A DNA stretch of 64,000 nucleotides from Paraconiothyrium sp. Pb-2020 (taxonomy: Eukaryota > Ascomycota > Dothideomycetes > Pleosporales > Didymosphaeriaceae), in the NCBI GenBank assembly GCA_022419385.1, contig JAJUBI010000001.1, positions 1,922,001 through 1,986,000 on the forward strand, read 5' to 3'. This document shows positions 42,874-53,694 of the stretch, piece after piece. The notes below the pieces were generated by a model. It had not been told where the DNA came from, searched no databases, and saw only the letters and a program-made list of their open reading frames with translations. Position numbers and translations under genes: made by a program. The stretch's first letter is position 1, and each line of letters opens with the position of its first letter.

Positions 42874-43914
42874 TCATTTGGAAGAAAGTAATGCATGGGA
42901 CCGTTCTTCAGCCTCATTGCCATCTTCTCTAGAGCTGTATTCAACCAAAGCTCTATCTTTTCCCCGCCGTTTGCCCAATAATGACTTCGCCGTCGATGTG
43001 AAAATTGTTCTCCGTTGTTCCCTTCGCCGGTTGTCTGTCTGAGTTTCTTTCCAAGTCGCCCTTCCATGTGCAATTTCATGGCTTTCCGCCAGCAGAGCAG
43101 CCCTAAAACTTTCCACGTTCTCGATCTCTTCCACCCAATCATCTTTTTGCCCTCGATCTAGCACAATCTTTACCCCATCCTTTCGCAAAGAGTTTCCGAA
43201 TATTCCCAAGGTGTTCGCCAACCCCGGATGCCACAGATTGATCCGCAGCGTCTCGAACGACGGCAGGTCGCCCTGAAGCCATTCCGTGAGACTGCTATAT
43301 TCTCTTTCAACATCTTCAGTCCTACAATCTTCTTCATGAGGTACGATAATCAGCGAGAATGCCGTAACGTGCATCCGCGCGAACGTAGATAACCCTGCGA
43401 AGAATCTCTGCGTAGCGTACGCTTGATATCTTCCTCTCGGACATGGCCCAGCGACAAAGAGAAAGTTACGTCCGCGGTATAAGATCGGCAATGCCTCTTC
43501 GTATACTGTCCTACATGTACTCAAGATATTCGCATTCGGTCGCCTGCTCAAGTCGTCATCTCTCGCCGGCCGAAGAAAGTTGATTTGCCCACTATCCCCG
43601 TACGCTTGCGAGAGTACCCACAGATCTTCACGGCCGCTCTTAAACTTCACTTCGGGGCCGTAGCAAATGTACCGCGTATATATGTGGTCTTTCATCCCAA
43701 TATTCATGACTCGAGGCTTCTGGCGTGGACAGCGGCATAGATCGATCTGTGGGATGCCGCCGAAGGTGGTGTTGCTAGGGTTTTCGAGCCAGTTCCAGTT
43801 GAGAGCGTAGTTGATAGCTGTTTCATGTTCGTCGGGATGAGGTGCGACAAGGCTTGCGTATATTTTTTGGCGAACAGGTGCAGGGAAGGCAAGGAACGAC
43901 AATTGTGAAGCCAT
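42874..43914 (-). CDS. Hypothetical protein with fungal DUF7730/2EXR-like N-terminal region
   Basis: Single exon, 346 aa. The opening FLAFPAPVRQKIYASLVAP and the later NILSTCRTVYEEALPILYRGRNFLF resemble the recurring pattern of a large expanded family in Dothideomycetes and relatives (L.FP.EVR.KIY ... L...CR.VY.EA.PILY..N.F), annotated variously as DUF7730, 2EXR or F-box-like. Function is unknown; a role in substrate recognition has been proposed for some. Residues ~165-260 look like a second folded region (FARMHVTAFSLIIVP, LRINLWHPG), and the C-terminal 70 residues are charged and probably disordered. No signal peptide or membrane segment. ATG is clear and no intron is needed. Confidence 0.7.
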   Translation of the reverse strand: MASQLSFLAFPAPVRQKIYASLVAPHPDEHETAINYALNWNWLENPSNTTFGGIPQIDLCRCPRQKPRVMNIGMKDHIYTRYICYGPEVKFKSGREDLWVLSQAYGDSGQINFLRPARDDDLSRRPNANILSTCRTVYEEALPILYRGRNFLFVAGPCPRGRYQAYATQRFFAGLSTFARMHVTAFSLIIVPHEEDCRTEDVEREYSSLTEWLQGDLPSFETLRINLWHPGLANTLGIFGNSLRKDGVKIVLDRGQKDDWVEEIENVESFRAALLAESHEIAHGRATWKETQTDNRRREQRRTIFTSTAKSLLGKRRGKDRALVEYSSREDGNEAEERSHALLSSK

Positions 43915-46070
43915 GTTTTGAGGTCCGAAGGCTTACGTAGCGTTTGATTTGAAAATAATAGACAAATGCGAAGTTACTGATATACTGAACAAGACTTCGT
44001 ATAGTCGAAAGAAATCCTCCATGTAGTCGTCCAGTTCGGCTCTGTTCGTGGCACCGCGCATGCCGCCTTTTGACTCCATCCGATTCTACTGATAGATAGC
44101 CAAACGGCATGCGCGATATTTGCGAGGCACCTAAATATAGCGCCGTCGACGCTGCGTGCTGCGCGTGAGACGACAGCCTGCTCATGCGTGCACGGCAGCT
44201 ACCACTTAGTTAGCAGTTGCGCCACAAATTGTGGCGTAGAGTCTGTGGCGGTGCGGCGAACGAAGAAACCTGGTTGGCTGTTCGGGGCCATCGCAAGGCT
44301 CGCCATCCTGAAGGTGGGTGCCAACAGAAAGAAACGGGTGTCTCGGGAGCGGAGGGAGAAGCTTGAGCCATGTCCGCTGGGAATGAAGCAGGGCTGTCAG
44401 TATAGTGATGTGTCATCACCGGATCTCACGTTCCTCGCTTCTGCATGCTCACTCAAACACATGTCGTATGACGAGACACGTATGTGCCCAGAATAGAACA
44501 TGCGGTCCGCATTCGCACATGTGTGGATACTACCCCGACAAACAACGAGCAGCGGAAAGTAGAATCCACCACTGAGTTTCACAAAACCTGCAAAGTCATT
44601 CATCCTGTCTCGTCGTTCCGGTCTTCGTGCTCTATGCAGTATGGGCATGTGGTAGTTTTGGCGTGATGATCTTGAGTTGAGATAAATGAAATCTGAGGGC
44701 GTGGGCGTAGTGGAAGCGGTGACCGACAGGCTGGGTTTGGTCTGGACTTCAGCGAATGCGACAAGACACTTCTCTGGGATGGAAATGACGGCACAGATAG
44801 ACAGGGTTTCTCGTAAGAGCTGAAGAGGGATGAGATTAATACACACTGCTTGAAGTCTACCAGATGATACCATACCATATTGACGTGTAGACGCTTTGCG
44901 GGTCGTATAAGACCGCGCATTCACAATGGCAACTATAGCTCTAGGGATTGTCTTGCACCTCGGCCCACGTCTAATTTGAACCTGGATTCGCCGAGTACAC
45001 AATCGGGGATGGACGGTGAGATAGCAACGAGACTTGCATTAAGCAACGATGCCGGCCCATCTGAAGTATATCCTGGAGCCTATCGCTCGTACGCCTGTCT
45101 AATTTTAGCTCTTGCGTGGTCCATCAGATCGACGTTGCCTAAAGTTATTGACATTGAACCCATACGTGAGATGACTGTTAAAAAGCACTCGGTCTGATTC
45201 TGTAGCTCATTGATGTCCTTCAACTTGTAGTTATGTATGCATACGACTCCTTGGGATAGTCGGCGTGACAGCTCGGAATGAGCGTATTCTGAGCTACCCG
45301 TGCATACGAAGTGAAGGCCACATGGTATATCTATACCGAAGCCCAACGTGTGAGCACAGTTATGGATTGCATAAGCACACCCAATGTACTCGTCGAAAGT
45401 TTACTCGTATGACTGTCTCACACTAGATGTCCACTGGTCCAACAACAGAACCGCTGGAACGTGATTAGTATTTACTTATTAATAATAGAATGTAGGAACG
45501 TATCGCCCGCGTACCTTGTCTATCATTAAAACCAGAAGATACTAATATATAATTGAACCATGGGAGTCCGCGTAGAATCTATGCTCGACACATATTCAAA
45601 TTTCATTTACGTATTTGCGCACTCAACTGCATTCTTGACGTTCTATTATGGTTGTGATGTGCCAGAACCAGTATTTGGTATACATTGGAAACATGCAGAG
45701 TTCTCCATGTGATCCCTACGGATAAAGAACTTGTGACGTGCTATCCCCTTGAGTCCCTCATTATCCCCTTTCGATAGGCTAGACCTATACAAGGAGGCAA
45801 CAAAGTGGCGACCACAGGGCTTCCTACACAAGGTATGATCCAGATTCACACAAATCATGTATCACAATGAATCTGGATATCCAGGTTTCGCCCCGGAAAA
45901 CTGGCATTCCTATAACGCTACATTGAACTTTGAAGCAAACCCATGATTCAAGAACAGCCTCCCAGAGCTCGAATCCACCTACCGACTCTTCCACCTCACG
46001 CTAGCCACCCACTTGACCCATGCCTCCACAATATCCCTCTTCTCTGGATCACCTACGACTCATTAGCCAT
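43915..46070. other. 2.2-kb AT-leaning intergenic region
   Basis: No supported gene. The strip 45400-45640 is particularly AT-rich. A 201-codon minus-strand frame at 44397-45002 lacks any domain pattern. Could contain old decayed sequence, but no transposon boundary is visible. Confidence 0.4.
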
Positions 46071-46937
46071 CTATCCTCCCCAAAAACCAAAGAAGAACAC
46101 ACCATCCACCCCCCCCTTATGGATCAACTCGATCGTATAAAATCTCCTCGCCAACTCCTCATTCCTCGCCAGCCTATGCACAAAACTATGACACGCCCTA
46201 CACAACCACGCCACACTGTTCAGTCTTCCCTCCTCATGCCAACCCCTCTTCCTCACCTTCGCATGCGTACTCTTCGGTAACAGATGATGATACGTTAGCG
46301 GGATCCAGTCACGCAGACATAACTCGCATGCTGTGGTGCGGGTAGTGGACCATATGGGCGGAGGAGCGGTGACGGCGGTGATATATGTTGTTAGGAAAGG
46401 GGTGAAAAAGTGGTGGAGGTCGAGGGCGTCGGGTGGCGTGGGAAGGAGAGCGTATGAACTGAGAGAGTCGATAGCCATTGGGGGGATGAGATTGATAAGT
46501 TCTGATTCGGTGGATGTGGAGAGGGGTATTGAGTAGCGATCTTGAAGCTGGGGAATGTCTTTGTACTTAGAGTAGGACAGGGTGCGGAGATCAATGGGGA
46601 GGGAGGGAAAGATAATGCTTGAGAGGTACTGTATGACTCAGTAGTCAGTATCTGTGTGAAGAATAGGCCTCAAGCTTACATCAACAAACTCGCCCAGATC
46701 TTCTGCTGTGGTTTGTTCCTCCTCCGTGCGCTCAATCTGCCTTGCCTCGGCATCATTCTGTTCCACTATACCTGTCCTGCTGGATCTGTGATCCTTACTC
46801 TTGCGTGCAACTCGCTTCTGCTTTCTTGGTTTCGCGACTGGTCTTGCCAAAGCCTTCAGCACGGGCTCACCGAAGCAGTCGCGGAAAGTATCAAAGTTGG
46901 AATGTTCGTCTGGGGATTGGTTCGACCATGACGTCAT
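46071..46937 (-). CDS. HNH-nuclease-like fungal protein
   Basis: Two exons, 46937-46680 and 46628-46071 (intron 46679-46629, GTAAGC...ACAG, phase 0), 271 aa. The C-terminal part has an HNH-type zinc-binding pattern: CELCLRDWIPLTYHHLLP (CxxC, then HH), STHAKVRKRGW, and WLCRACHSFVHRL (CxxC..H). The TYHHL plus LCRACH spacing resembles HNH/ENDO VII-like modules seen in uncharacterised fungal proteins. The N-terminal ~90 residues are basic then Glu-rich (KPRKQKRVARKSKDHRSS), suggesting nucleic-acid contact or nuclear location. Whether it cleaves DNA is unknown. The frame extends to another ATG at 47036, which would add 33 residues; I prefer 46937. No phage or transposon genes lie nearby, so it is not an obvious homing endonuclease. 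Confidence 0.72.
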
Positions 46938-47498
46938 GACTGTGCGAAGGTCACACGATGAGAGGTCTATCACAATCGGTACCAGTAAATAATGGTGTGA
47001 CAGTTGATTTCTTCGTCGTGGCGATTCTAGTGTCATTTATATTTTGACGATGATGATGATGTTTTGAAGGTCGGTCCATGTGATTGGTTGGGTTGGGTGC
47101 ACCTAGGCGCCAATCCGAAGAGGCTTAGGGCAAGCAACCATCTACAGATAACTTTCCGAGGTCAAGGTACCCCTTTGGCTCGTTCGATGTATTTCTGTCG
47201 AGTGCTGTTATAAAACAAGGCAGTCGAAAGTCAGAGGGAGGGTGCGGAGGCATCGGAAGCGAGCCAGACAAAAATCGAGGGCAGAAAGGGATCATATGAT
47301 TTATACATCTCTAGACGTCCGGACAGGCAGTCATGCCGCATCCCTCCACCGCCGTATCTCGCGAAGTCGTTAATCCCTCGCTCCCTCGCTCCTCACAGAC
47401 TATGCAAGAAGCACCATAGATTTGCCCCTAACAAGATTCGCAAGACGATTGGGCCGACCAATCTTTGAAACGTCCATGTAGAAGAGTACAACTACGGT
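46938..47498. other. Intergenic between two leftward genes
   Basis: 561 bases: promoter of the HNH-like gene and 3' UTR of the PDAP1-like gene. A CACCTAGGCGCC element is at about 47100. Otherwise nothing recognised. Confidence 0.45.
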
Positions 47499-48278
47499 TT
47501 ACTTCTTCGAGCCCTTCTTGCCGCCGCGCTTGGTGCCCATGGCAGCTATTCTCCGCCGCTCATCGCGCTCGATCTGCTCCTTCTTCGCCTTCTCGTGCTC
47601 AGCGCGCTCTTCAGCTTCGGCCTTTTTCCTTGCTGCTTCAGCCTCACGGCGCTCGCGCACAAGTGTCAAGCGCTCGAGATCGGCACGCGCTTGGTCGGTC
47701 TTGCCCTCAGCGTGAAGCTTTTCGTACCGCTCTTTCGCCTGCTGTGCTTGTATAGCCTCGCGCTCACGTCGGCTGAGCTGGTTCAGGTCCTGCTTGCCCT
47801 TGCCCTTGTCCTTAGCGGGAGCGTCGACGGGCTCGGGTGCTTTTGCAGCCTGGTTGCGGGCCTTCGCTGTGTGGTTCGGGTTGGCAGGCATGTCAGCGTC
47901 GTCATCGGACTCCTCTTCCGATGACGAAGGGAGATCACCGGCCTCGGGCACCTTCTGGTTCTGCTTTGCGATGGCGGCCTGCTTACGGGCTTTGGCGGCA
48001 GCGCGGCCCTCCTCACGAGTCATCTCTGCCTGCGGCTTCGCGTTCTCGTCTTCACTGGACTCTTCTTCCGAGGACTCCTCCTCCTCTTCAGATTCTTCCT
48101 TGACAGGCTCCTGTGTTCAGGTCAGCTATTGTCGTTTATACGGTCTTTGGGTGCGACGTACACCCCACATGCCAACGACCTCGCCATCTGCGTTCAGCGG
48201 TTGTAAGTCCCGCGAGAAGTGCTTGCCGCCTCCGCGCTTGGGCTTAGCAAACTTGCCACCGCGGCCGCGTGTAGACAT
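47499..48278 (-). CDS. PDAP1/PP28-like casein-kinase-substrate phosphoprotein
   Basis: Two exons, 48278-48162 and 48110-47499 (intron 48161-48111), 242 aa. Exon 1 encodes MSTRGRGGKFAKPKRGGGKHFS, an Arg/Gly-Lys-rich start typical of the family, ending DGEVVGMWG. Exon 2 opens with an acidic serine run (EESEEEEESSEEESSEDE), an ideal CK2 target, and continues as the PP28 core: MTREEGRAAAKARK, LPSSSEEESDDDAD, LSRREREAIQAQQAKERYEKLHAEGKT, then a long charged helix rich in Arg/Glu/Ala. The mammalian relative is the 28-kDa heat- and acid-stable phosphoprotein that can bind PDGF; the fungal role is unknown but the protein is conserved and probably disordered and phosphorylated. Confidence 0.88.
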
Positions 48279-50218
48279 GGCTGCAGTAGATGTGTGGTAG
48301 GTTGGAAGTGTCGAGAGGCTTGTTGCAGCGTTCGAGGCTCGAGAACTCGACTACTGTTGGCGACTGCGTTGACGAGAGGTTGTTCGATAGTGTCTAAGTC
48401 GGCTATGTACGAGTGCCCTCGTGTGCGTCGTGGGTGTGGGATTCTCGGTGGTTTGTGTAAGGCGTCGAGAGTGCAGGGCGCTCTGTACTCTGCTCCTGCC
48501 AAATATTAGCATTCTGCACACAAGACCGCCACGTCTATCCACGGTACCTGGGTACTCACCGAATCAGTAACCGTCAAGTAAGTATGACTCTTGTTCTTCA
48601 CACTGACAACAAATAGCCCCGCCTCGCATCTCGCAACCCCACCACCAAGAATTAACCCTTTTTCGCGCTCGCGCTATGCCGCATTGCGCCGCCCATATCC
48701 ACCCGCTGACTAACCCTGTCAATCCTGATTTTTATTCGGCGCCGCTCTCGTCGACTTTCTCTTCTCTACATAAACTGAGAACCCTTCATATTCACTCTGC
48801 TTTCTCCTGTCAATGAGGCTGCTGGAGGGGAAAATGGAGGGGAGAGAGATACCCATCCGGACGTCTGCTTACCCCCGATGCTTCTGTGCGCTTCGGCGTG
48901 CCCGTGGAGCAAAGGTAAATAATTCGACGATACATACTTCGCTTTGCGCGCGACCTCGTGCTTCGATAGTGAGACGCGCTCTTCATTCTGCCGATTGCTG
49001 CTACATTTGAGGGCCTTCGACCGGTTATCAAGGGATAGCAGATACGTTGACGTGGGATTTGCACTTGGTCTCTCGTGCTCGGCTACACCAAACACGGAGT
49101 TCTTCTTTTCCCTTCAATTGCCATCCCACAGCTTTCTCAGTATTCTGCCCTTTCTTACGTTTTCCCGTTGATGAGGGCGTAAGCCAGTCATCGCGGTGCC
49201 TTCGTTGCCGTAGGAATCCACTGGTGCATGTGGTAGGCAGCGCAGAACATAGCGTTGATTGTTTCCGCGTTTGTTCTATAGTCTCTTCTTTCTTTAACAG
49301 ACCATTTCTTCCAAGTCACACTTCTCAACCAGTCTACGCAATTGTAGGCAACCATTTCTTGCACAGACTGTAGCCTAGGCTTATCGTCCTATATAACTTC
49401 ACTTCTCCTCTTTGCTCTCTGTGAAGCGATACAAGCTCCCATTTCTGTTGAACACTGCCCATCGGTTTTTTGATAACACTTTCCATCTTTCCAATCGTTC
49501 CATCCAGAGCCCTGATTCCTACACCAAATGTCCGCAAACTCCACCAACAGTACAGGGCGTTCCCGGCCCGAATGTGCTCTGCCGCTTGAAACATCGCTGC
49601 TGCTTATCCACCTCTACTGCACCTACGCGAAAGCGCGCCTCTATCCTTTCTATCACAACATCTTCCTGCGCCACAAAAACCACAAACCCTTGCGCCTTTT
49701 TCAAGTGTAATCATAATGTCTTTGCTCCCCAAAACTGTATGCGACCTTGCCGTTGGCCTATCGATCGAATTGTTCGAAATCAAAGAGACAGCGTCACCAT
49801 CACAGCACGCCGTAAGACAAGGAGTTTCCCATAACATTGTATTGAGTATGAATCGCTCGAATCCAATCGCCGAGAGCCCATCCTAGGAAAAGCACACAAG
49901 TCAAGAACCGCCAGGAGACTTGATGCCTCCCAAGCTTACCTTGTGGCTTGTCGCGGATTCCCCCTGGGAGGTCTCGAGCGCGCACCCTTAGCATCGACAT
50001 CGAGGAAAGAAGAGAAAGAAAATATCTAAAGAAGGAAAGCACTTGCATTCAGTGCTCGGAGCCGGCAGGGATCGGGGTCATGCAGCAAGCTCATTGCTCT
50101 GATGCAAATGCTTTCATGAGCAAATCAAGACCACTCATACCATTTCGAAATCACCAATTACCATCACGGCCATCTCTTCATCTCGAGATGATCCCCTCAG
50201 CTTCCTTCAACGAATCGT
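48279..50218. other. 1.9-kb intergenic region
   Basis: Promoter of the PDAP1-like gene on the left and the 3' region of Argonaute on the right. Short frames on both strands, none convincing. No RNA gene recognised. Confidence 0.4.
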
Positions 50219-53200
50219 CTAGATGTACCACATTGTCTCACGAATGCCAGTGTTGGCGGGCATGGCTTGCAGCGGGGCCACCTCGATCAGGCGGTTAGAG
50301 GAACCAGTAGAGGAGCGCGCTTCCTGGCCTTGGGCCTCCTTCTTGCCGGATGAAACAGGGCTGTCGCTAACGTGGGCCCTGGCCCGATCGGCGGCCAAAT
50401 GGGCGTAGTAGACGGCAGGGTGCAGGGACACTGGAGTGGTCGAGCGGATGTATTGATAAGAGTGCTCAAAGAGGAATTGCTGGATTTCTGCCGCTTGCCA
50501 CGCGCCGCCCTCGTTCAAGATGCACTGATAATGGATGGGACGAGCCGTACCCTTGATCGCAACGTGGGAGCAGAGGTAGAAGTCGAACTCGTGCGGGTGA
50601 GTGCAGCCGGACTCCACCAAGGTACCGGGCAGAGGGTTCTTGTTGCGGTCACCTTGATCTGGGAAGAAGCGAATATGATGCCGCTTGCCCGCGATCATCA
50701 CACAGAATTTGGGCGACTCCTTGCAGCCAAGCTTCGCGAAGACAGCCTTCATGTCGCGGACTTCCTCGTTGAGAACAGCGGCGTACTGGCCCTCGCTCAC
50801 ACCATCGCGGATATAAATCACACGTTTCGGCGGCTGACCCTTGCCGAGGCGCTGCATCCAGTTCTTCGCCATGTGACCAAAGTGCTCATCGATGTTGGAA
50901 GTGGTTACCATCTCCACGCGGTGGCCATTGGTCTGAACCTCAGCCCAGTATCGAGTGAAGTTGGAGTCATTGGAGACTGTGATAGCAGCAAATGAAGCAG
51001 CCTCTCCAGATCCAGCTCCTGGGGCCGGGTGCGACACGTCAGCACCAACGACCATCGTAGGGGTTTGGGAGGCCTTCGGATTGAGCTTGGGGATGACTTG
51101 AGAGATGGCGACATTTGTGGCCCCGCCGAGTTTCGCGTTGACCTTCATGCACACATTTGAGATGTACTGGGCAGAAGCGGTCTGCGCGTGCTTGGACTGG
51201 ATTACCTGACTCACAACACCGAAACGAATGTCCATGGACTTCTTGATGCGACGATAGACCTCGATATTGCGGTCATTAACAATGAAGAACATGAGTGATG
51301 GGCGAGACTGATATCGATTGCCAGTGTTCTGGTATGCCTTGTTGATCATCTCTCCGCCGTCCGCGAGGTTACCAGGACCGATCCAGGGCGATGTGCCATG
51401 CTGAGGGTGAGGTTGGATAACACCCCCGTGGGCGGTGTAGATCTTGACGAATTCTTGGGCGAATTTCTTCGCAACCTCTGGTGAAGGCGCACCACGACCC
51501 TGGACAACGCAGACGCCCCAACCCTTGATCGGTCTGTCAGTATTCGGAAGCGCAAACACGCGACCATCCAAGCGCCAGCGGCCTTGAAGCAAGTCCCGAG
51601 CCTCCACTGTAGCTTGCTTGCTCTTCGGACCGAAACGAGATACGGGTGGCGGTAGCAAGACAGCCTTGACCTTGGCCGGTTTGGGGTTGATCTGCAAACC
51701 GTAATGCTTGAGGAAGCGATCTTGCTGCCAACCGAGCAAGTTCACGCCGTGCATGACGGCAGCCCATCGCTCCTTGGGTAGGGTGACAGCGAATTTGATC
51801 ATGTTTGAAGTCTGAGTGTCGCTCAACTTGGTGTTATACCGTTGATTCGGGTCGATCTGGAGCACATCGACGGGAAGGTAGACTGGGGTTCCACGGATCT
51901 TCTTCGTCATCTTCACCACAGGAACTCCAGTCATCAAGCCGACATTATACTTCTTTTGGAAGTAATGCCTAAGTGTGAGCGTGTTGCCATCCTTGTCCTT
52001 GAACGTAGCTTCGGTGACATCCTTGTTCACGAATTCTTCGATGGTGTACTGGACATGCGGAGTAACATGGGTCGCCGTAACGCCGACACGCTTGAAGCGG
52101 CGGAGATCTTTCTTGAGGATGTGGCGGTTCCAGTCGCGTTGGGCTTCCTTGAAACGAGCTGCAAATTGTTGAGGAGTGCAGTTGCCAAAGCTCTGAGTCA
52201 GAGCACGACCGAGCGACTGTGCACGCCAGAAGGTACCATTGGCGACGTCAACGTTGACGGTCAAGCCCTTTTGAAGCTTGTCGTTGAGGCAAGGTCGAAG
52301 TGAAGAGAAGACACCCTTGAATGCCTCGACGCCACCGCCAAGGTCAAAGCGAGTCTCACCACGCTGGAAGAAGGACTTCTTGATCTGAGTGTACTTCAGG
52401 CCGGGGCCCTGGCGCATGAGATGGTCGAGGAAATTGATGGTGTCGATGCACTCCGTGGAGTAGGCGGCCTGTCCGTTCAAGAATGTCTGCAAAGAGGAGA
52501 AGTCGAGCTTGCGCGTGAACTTGACGTAGATCTTGTGCTTGTTCTTCCCGGAATCTCTATTACCGCGAGACTTGAGGCCTTGAGCAACACGGTCCTGTGC
52601 CTCCTCTTCATCCAGGTCCACTTCGACGCGAAATTCATCTCTAGGAAGCCGATTGCCAGACCTGCAATTGTCAGAAACGAACGATGATGGACTGAGCAAA
52701 AGCGAAAGTGCTCACCAAGCCAGCTTGTTGCCATCATAGATCCAGGAGGAATCCGGTTCACCAAGCGCCTCTTTGACAGCCTTCGAGTGCCAGATCTTCT
52801 TGACGAGGACGCGCTTAGTGGAGTCAGTGTTCGAGCCCCAGGAGACCTAAATCATGTTAACCAAGAGCAAGTGGCAAAAGAATATACATAACGTACGTCG
52901 TACTGATAGACAAGCTGGGCGGGGAACCTGTCGACATTGAAGGTGTTGAGCATGACATTGACAGGCTTGCCGACAGCATTGAACTTGGCCGGGCGGCGAG
53001 GAAGCTCCCCAGGTATCTCGAGCTTGTGGATGTCAGTATCGAGGTTGAAGTTTCGATAGCGGGTAAAGCTATCCATAGGCAAATGGTAATGAGTCATGGT
53101 GGATGGACACTGATGTGGAAGAGAGGGGATCGAAGAATGCGGGTAGTAGTGATGTGGCTAGGGCTGGATCAAAGATTTTTGGTAGTGGTGATGAGGTAGG

Positions 53201-53694
53201 AATGGATCGAAAGAAGAGGCAAATGTGCCGATGTGGACAAGGGCAGAAGATGTATGTTGATGAAGAGAAAGAGAAGAAGGATGGGTGGACCCTTTTATGC
53301 CTCGAAGAATGAGGCTGATTGGGCGTCGCTGCGAGATCGCGCATGACCGCTGCGATTGCAACACGTTTGATCGCGCTGTATACCCAGCCTGGGCCAGAGG
53401 AATGTGCAGGTCGTATGGAGAGACAGGGATCAAAGGCGTTTGTACTTACACCACGCGCGACACACCAGCCGGCATATCCAAGAGCCTCCGAGATATTCTT
53501 GAGGTCCTGTGGACGCGAGTAGTCAATTGCATTCGATCCTGTGCCCGCCGTGACAGGGTCACGATTGCCGTCGAGACGGGGAATGGATTTGGGTGCAGAA
53601 CGTTCAGTGGCGTCACGAGAGCGGCCCGAGGAGTTGCCAGAAGACTGGTACCCTTCTTCTCATCCTGAGCACGACGCTTGGACGGACCACCCAT
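50219..53694 (-). CDS. Argonaute (QDE2-type RNA-silencing effector)
   Basis: Well-supported exons: 53109-52897, 52846-52716 and 52661-50219 on the minus strand, with all frames joining; the piece from ATG 53097 alone gives 924 aa. An upstream coding exon, 53694-53450 (starting MGGPSKRRAQDEKKG), joins in frame only if one base is missing near 53651-53653. Domains in order: N domain with GKPVNVMLNTFNVDRFP, linker, PAZ (VTATHVTPHVQYTIEEF region), MID (GWGVCVVQGRG, RYQSRPSLMFFIV), PIWI. The slicer tetrad is intact in 924-aa numbering: Asp652 (VVGADVSHP), Glu694 (HRVEMVTT), Asp730 (YIRDGVSEGQ) and His865 (YYAHLAADRAR). Spacing matches human AGO2, so small-RNA-guided cleavage (quelling/RNAi, virus and transposon defence) is expected. 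Confidence 0.9.
53291..53299 (-). promoter_or_regulatory. TATA-like element inside the Argonaute 5' intron
   Basis: CATAAAAGG on the minus strand followed by a long CT-rich tract, 195 bases before ATG 53097. It has the look of a core promoter and could drive a shorter Argonaute form lacking the first exon. Confidence 0.4.

Noticed and set aside
44397..45002. 201-codon minus-strand frame
   Set aside because: No domain-like segment and unusual composition; region is AT-leaning and lacks splice-consistent neighbours.
53069..53344. Frame beginning MRDLAATPNQ within the Argonaute 5' region
   Set aside because: Phe/Ser/Pro-rich translation of a CT-rich tract; fits intron or leader, not protein.
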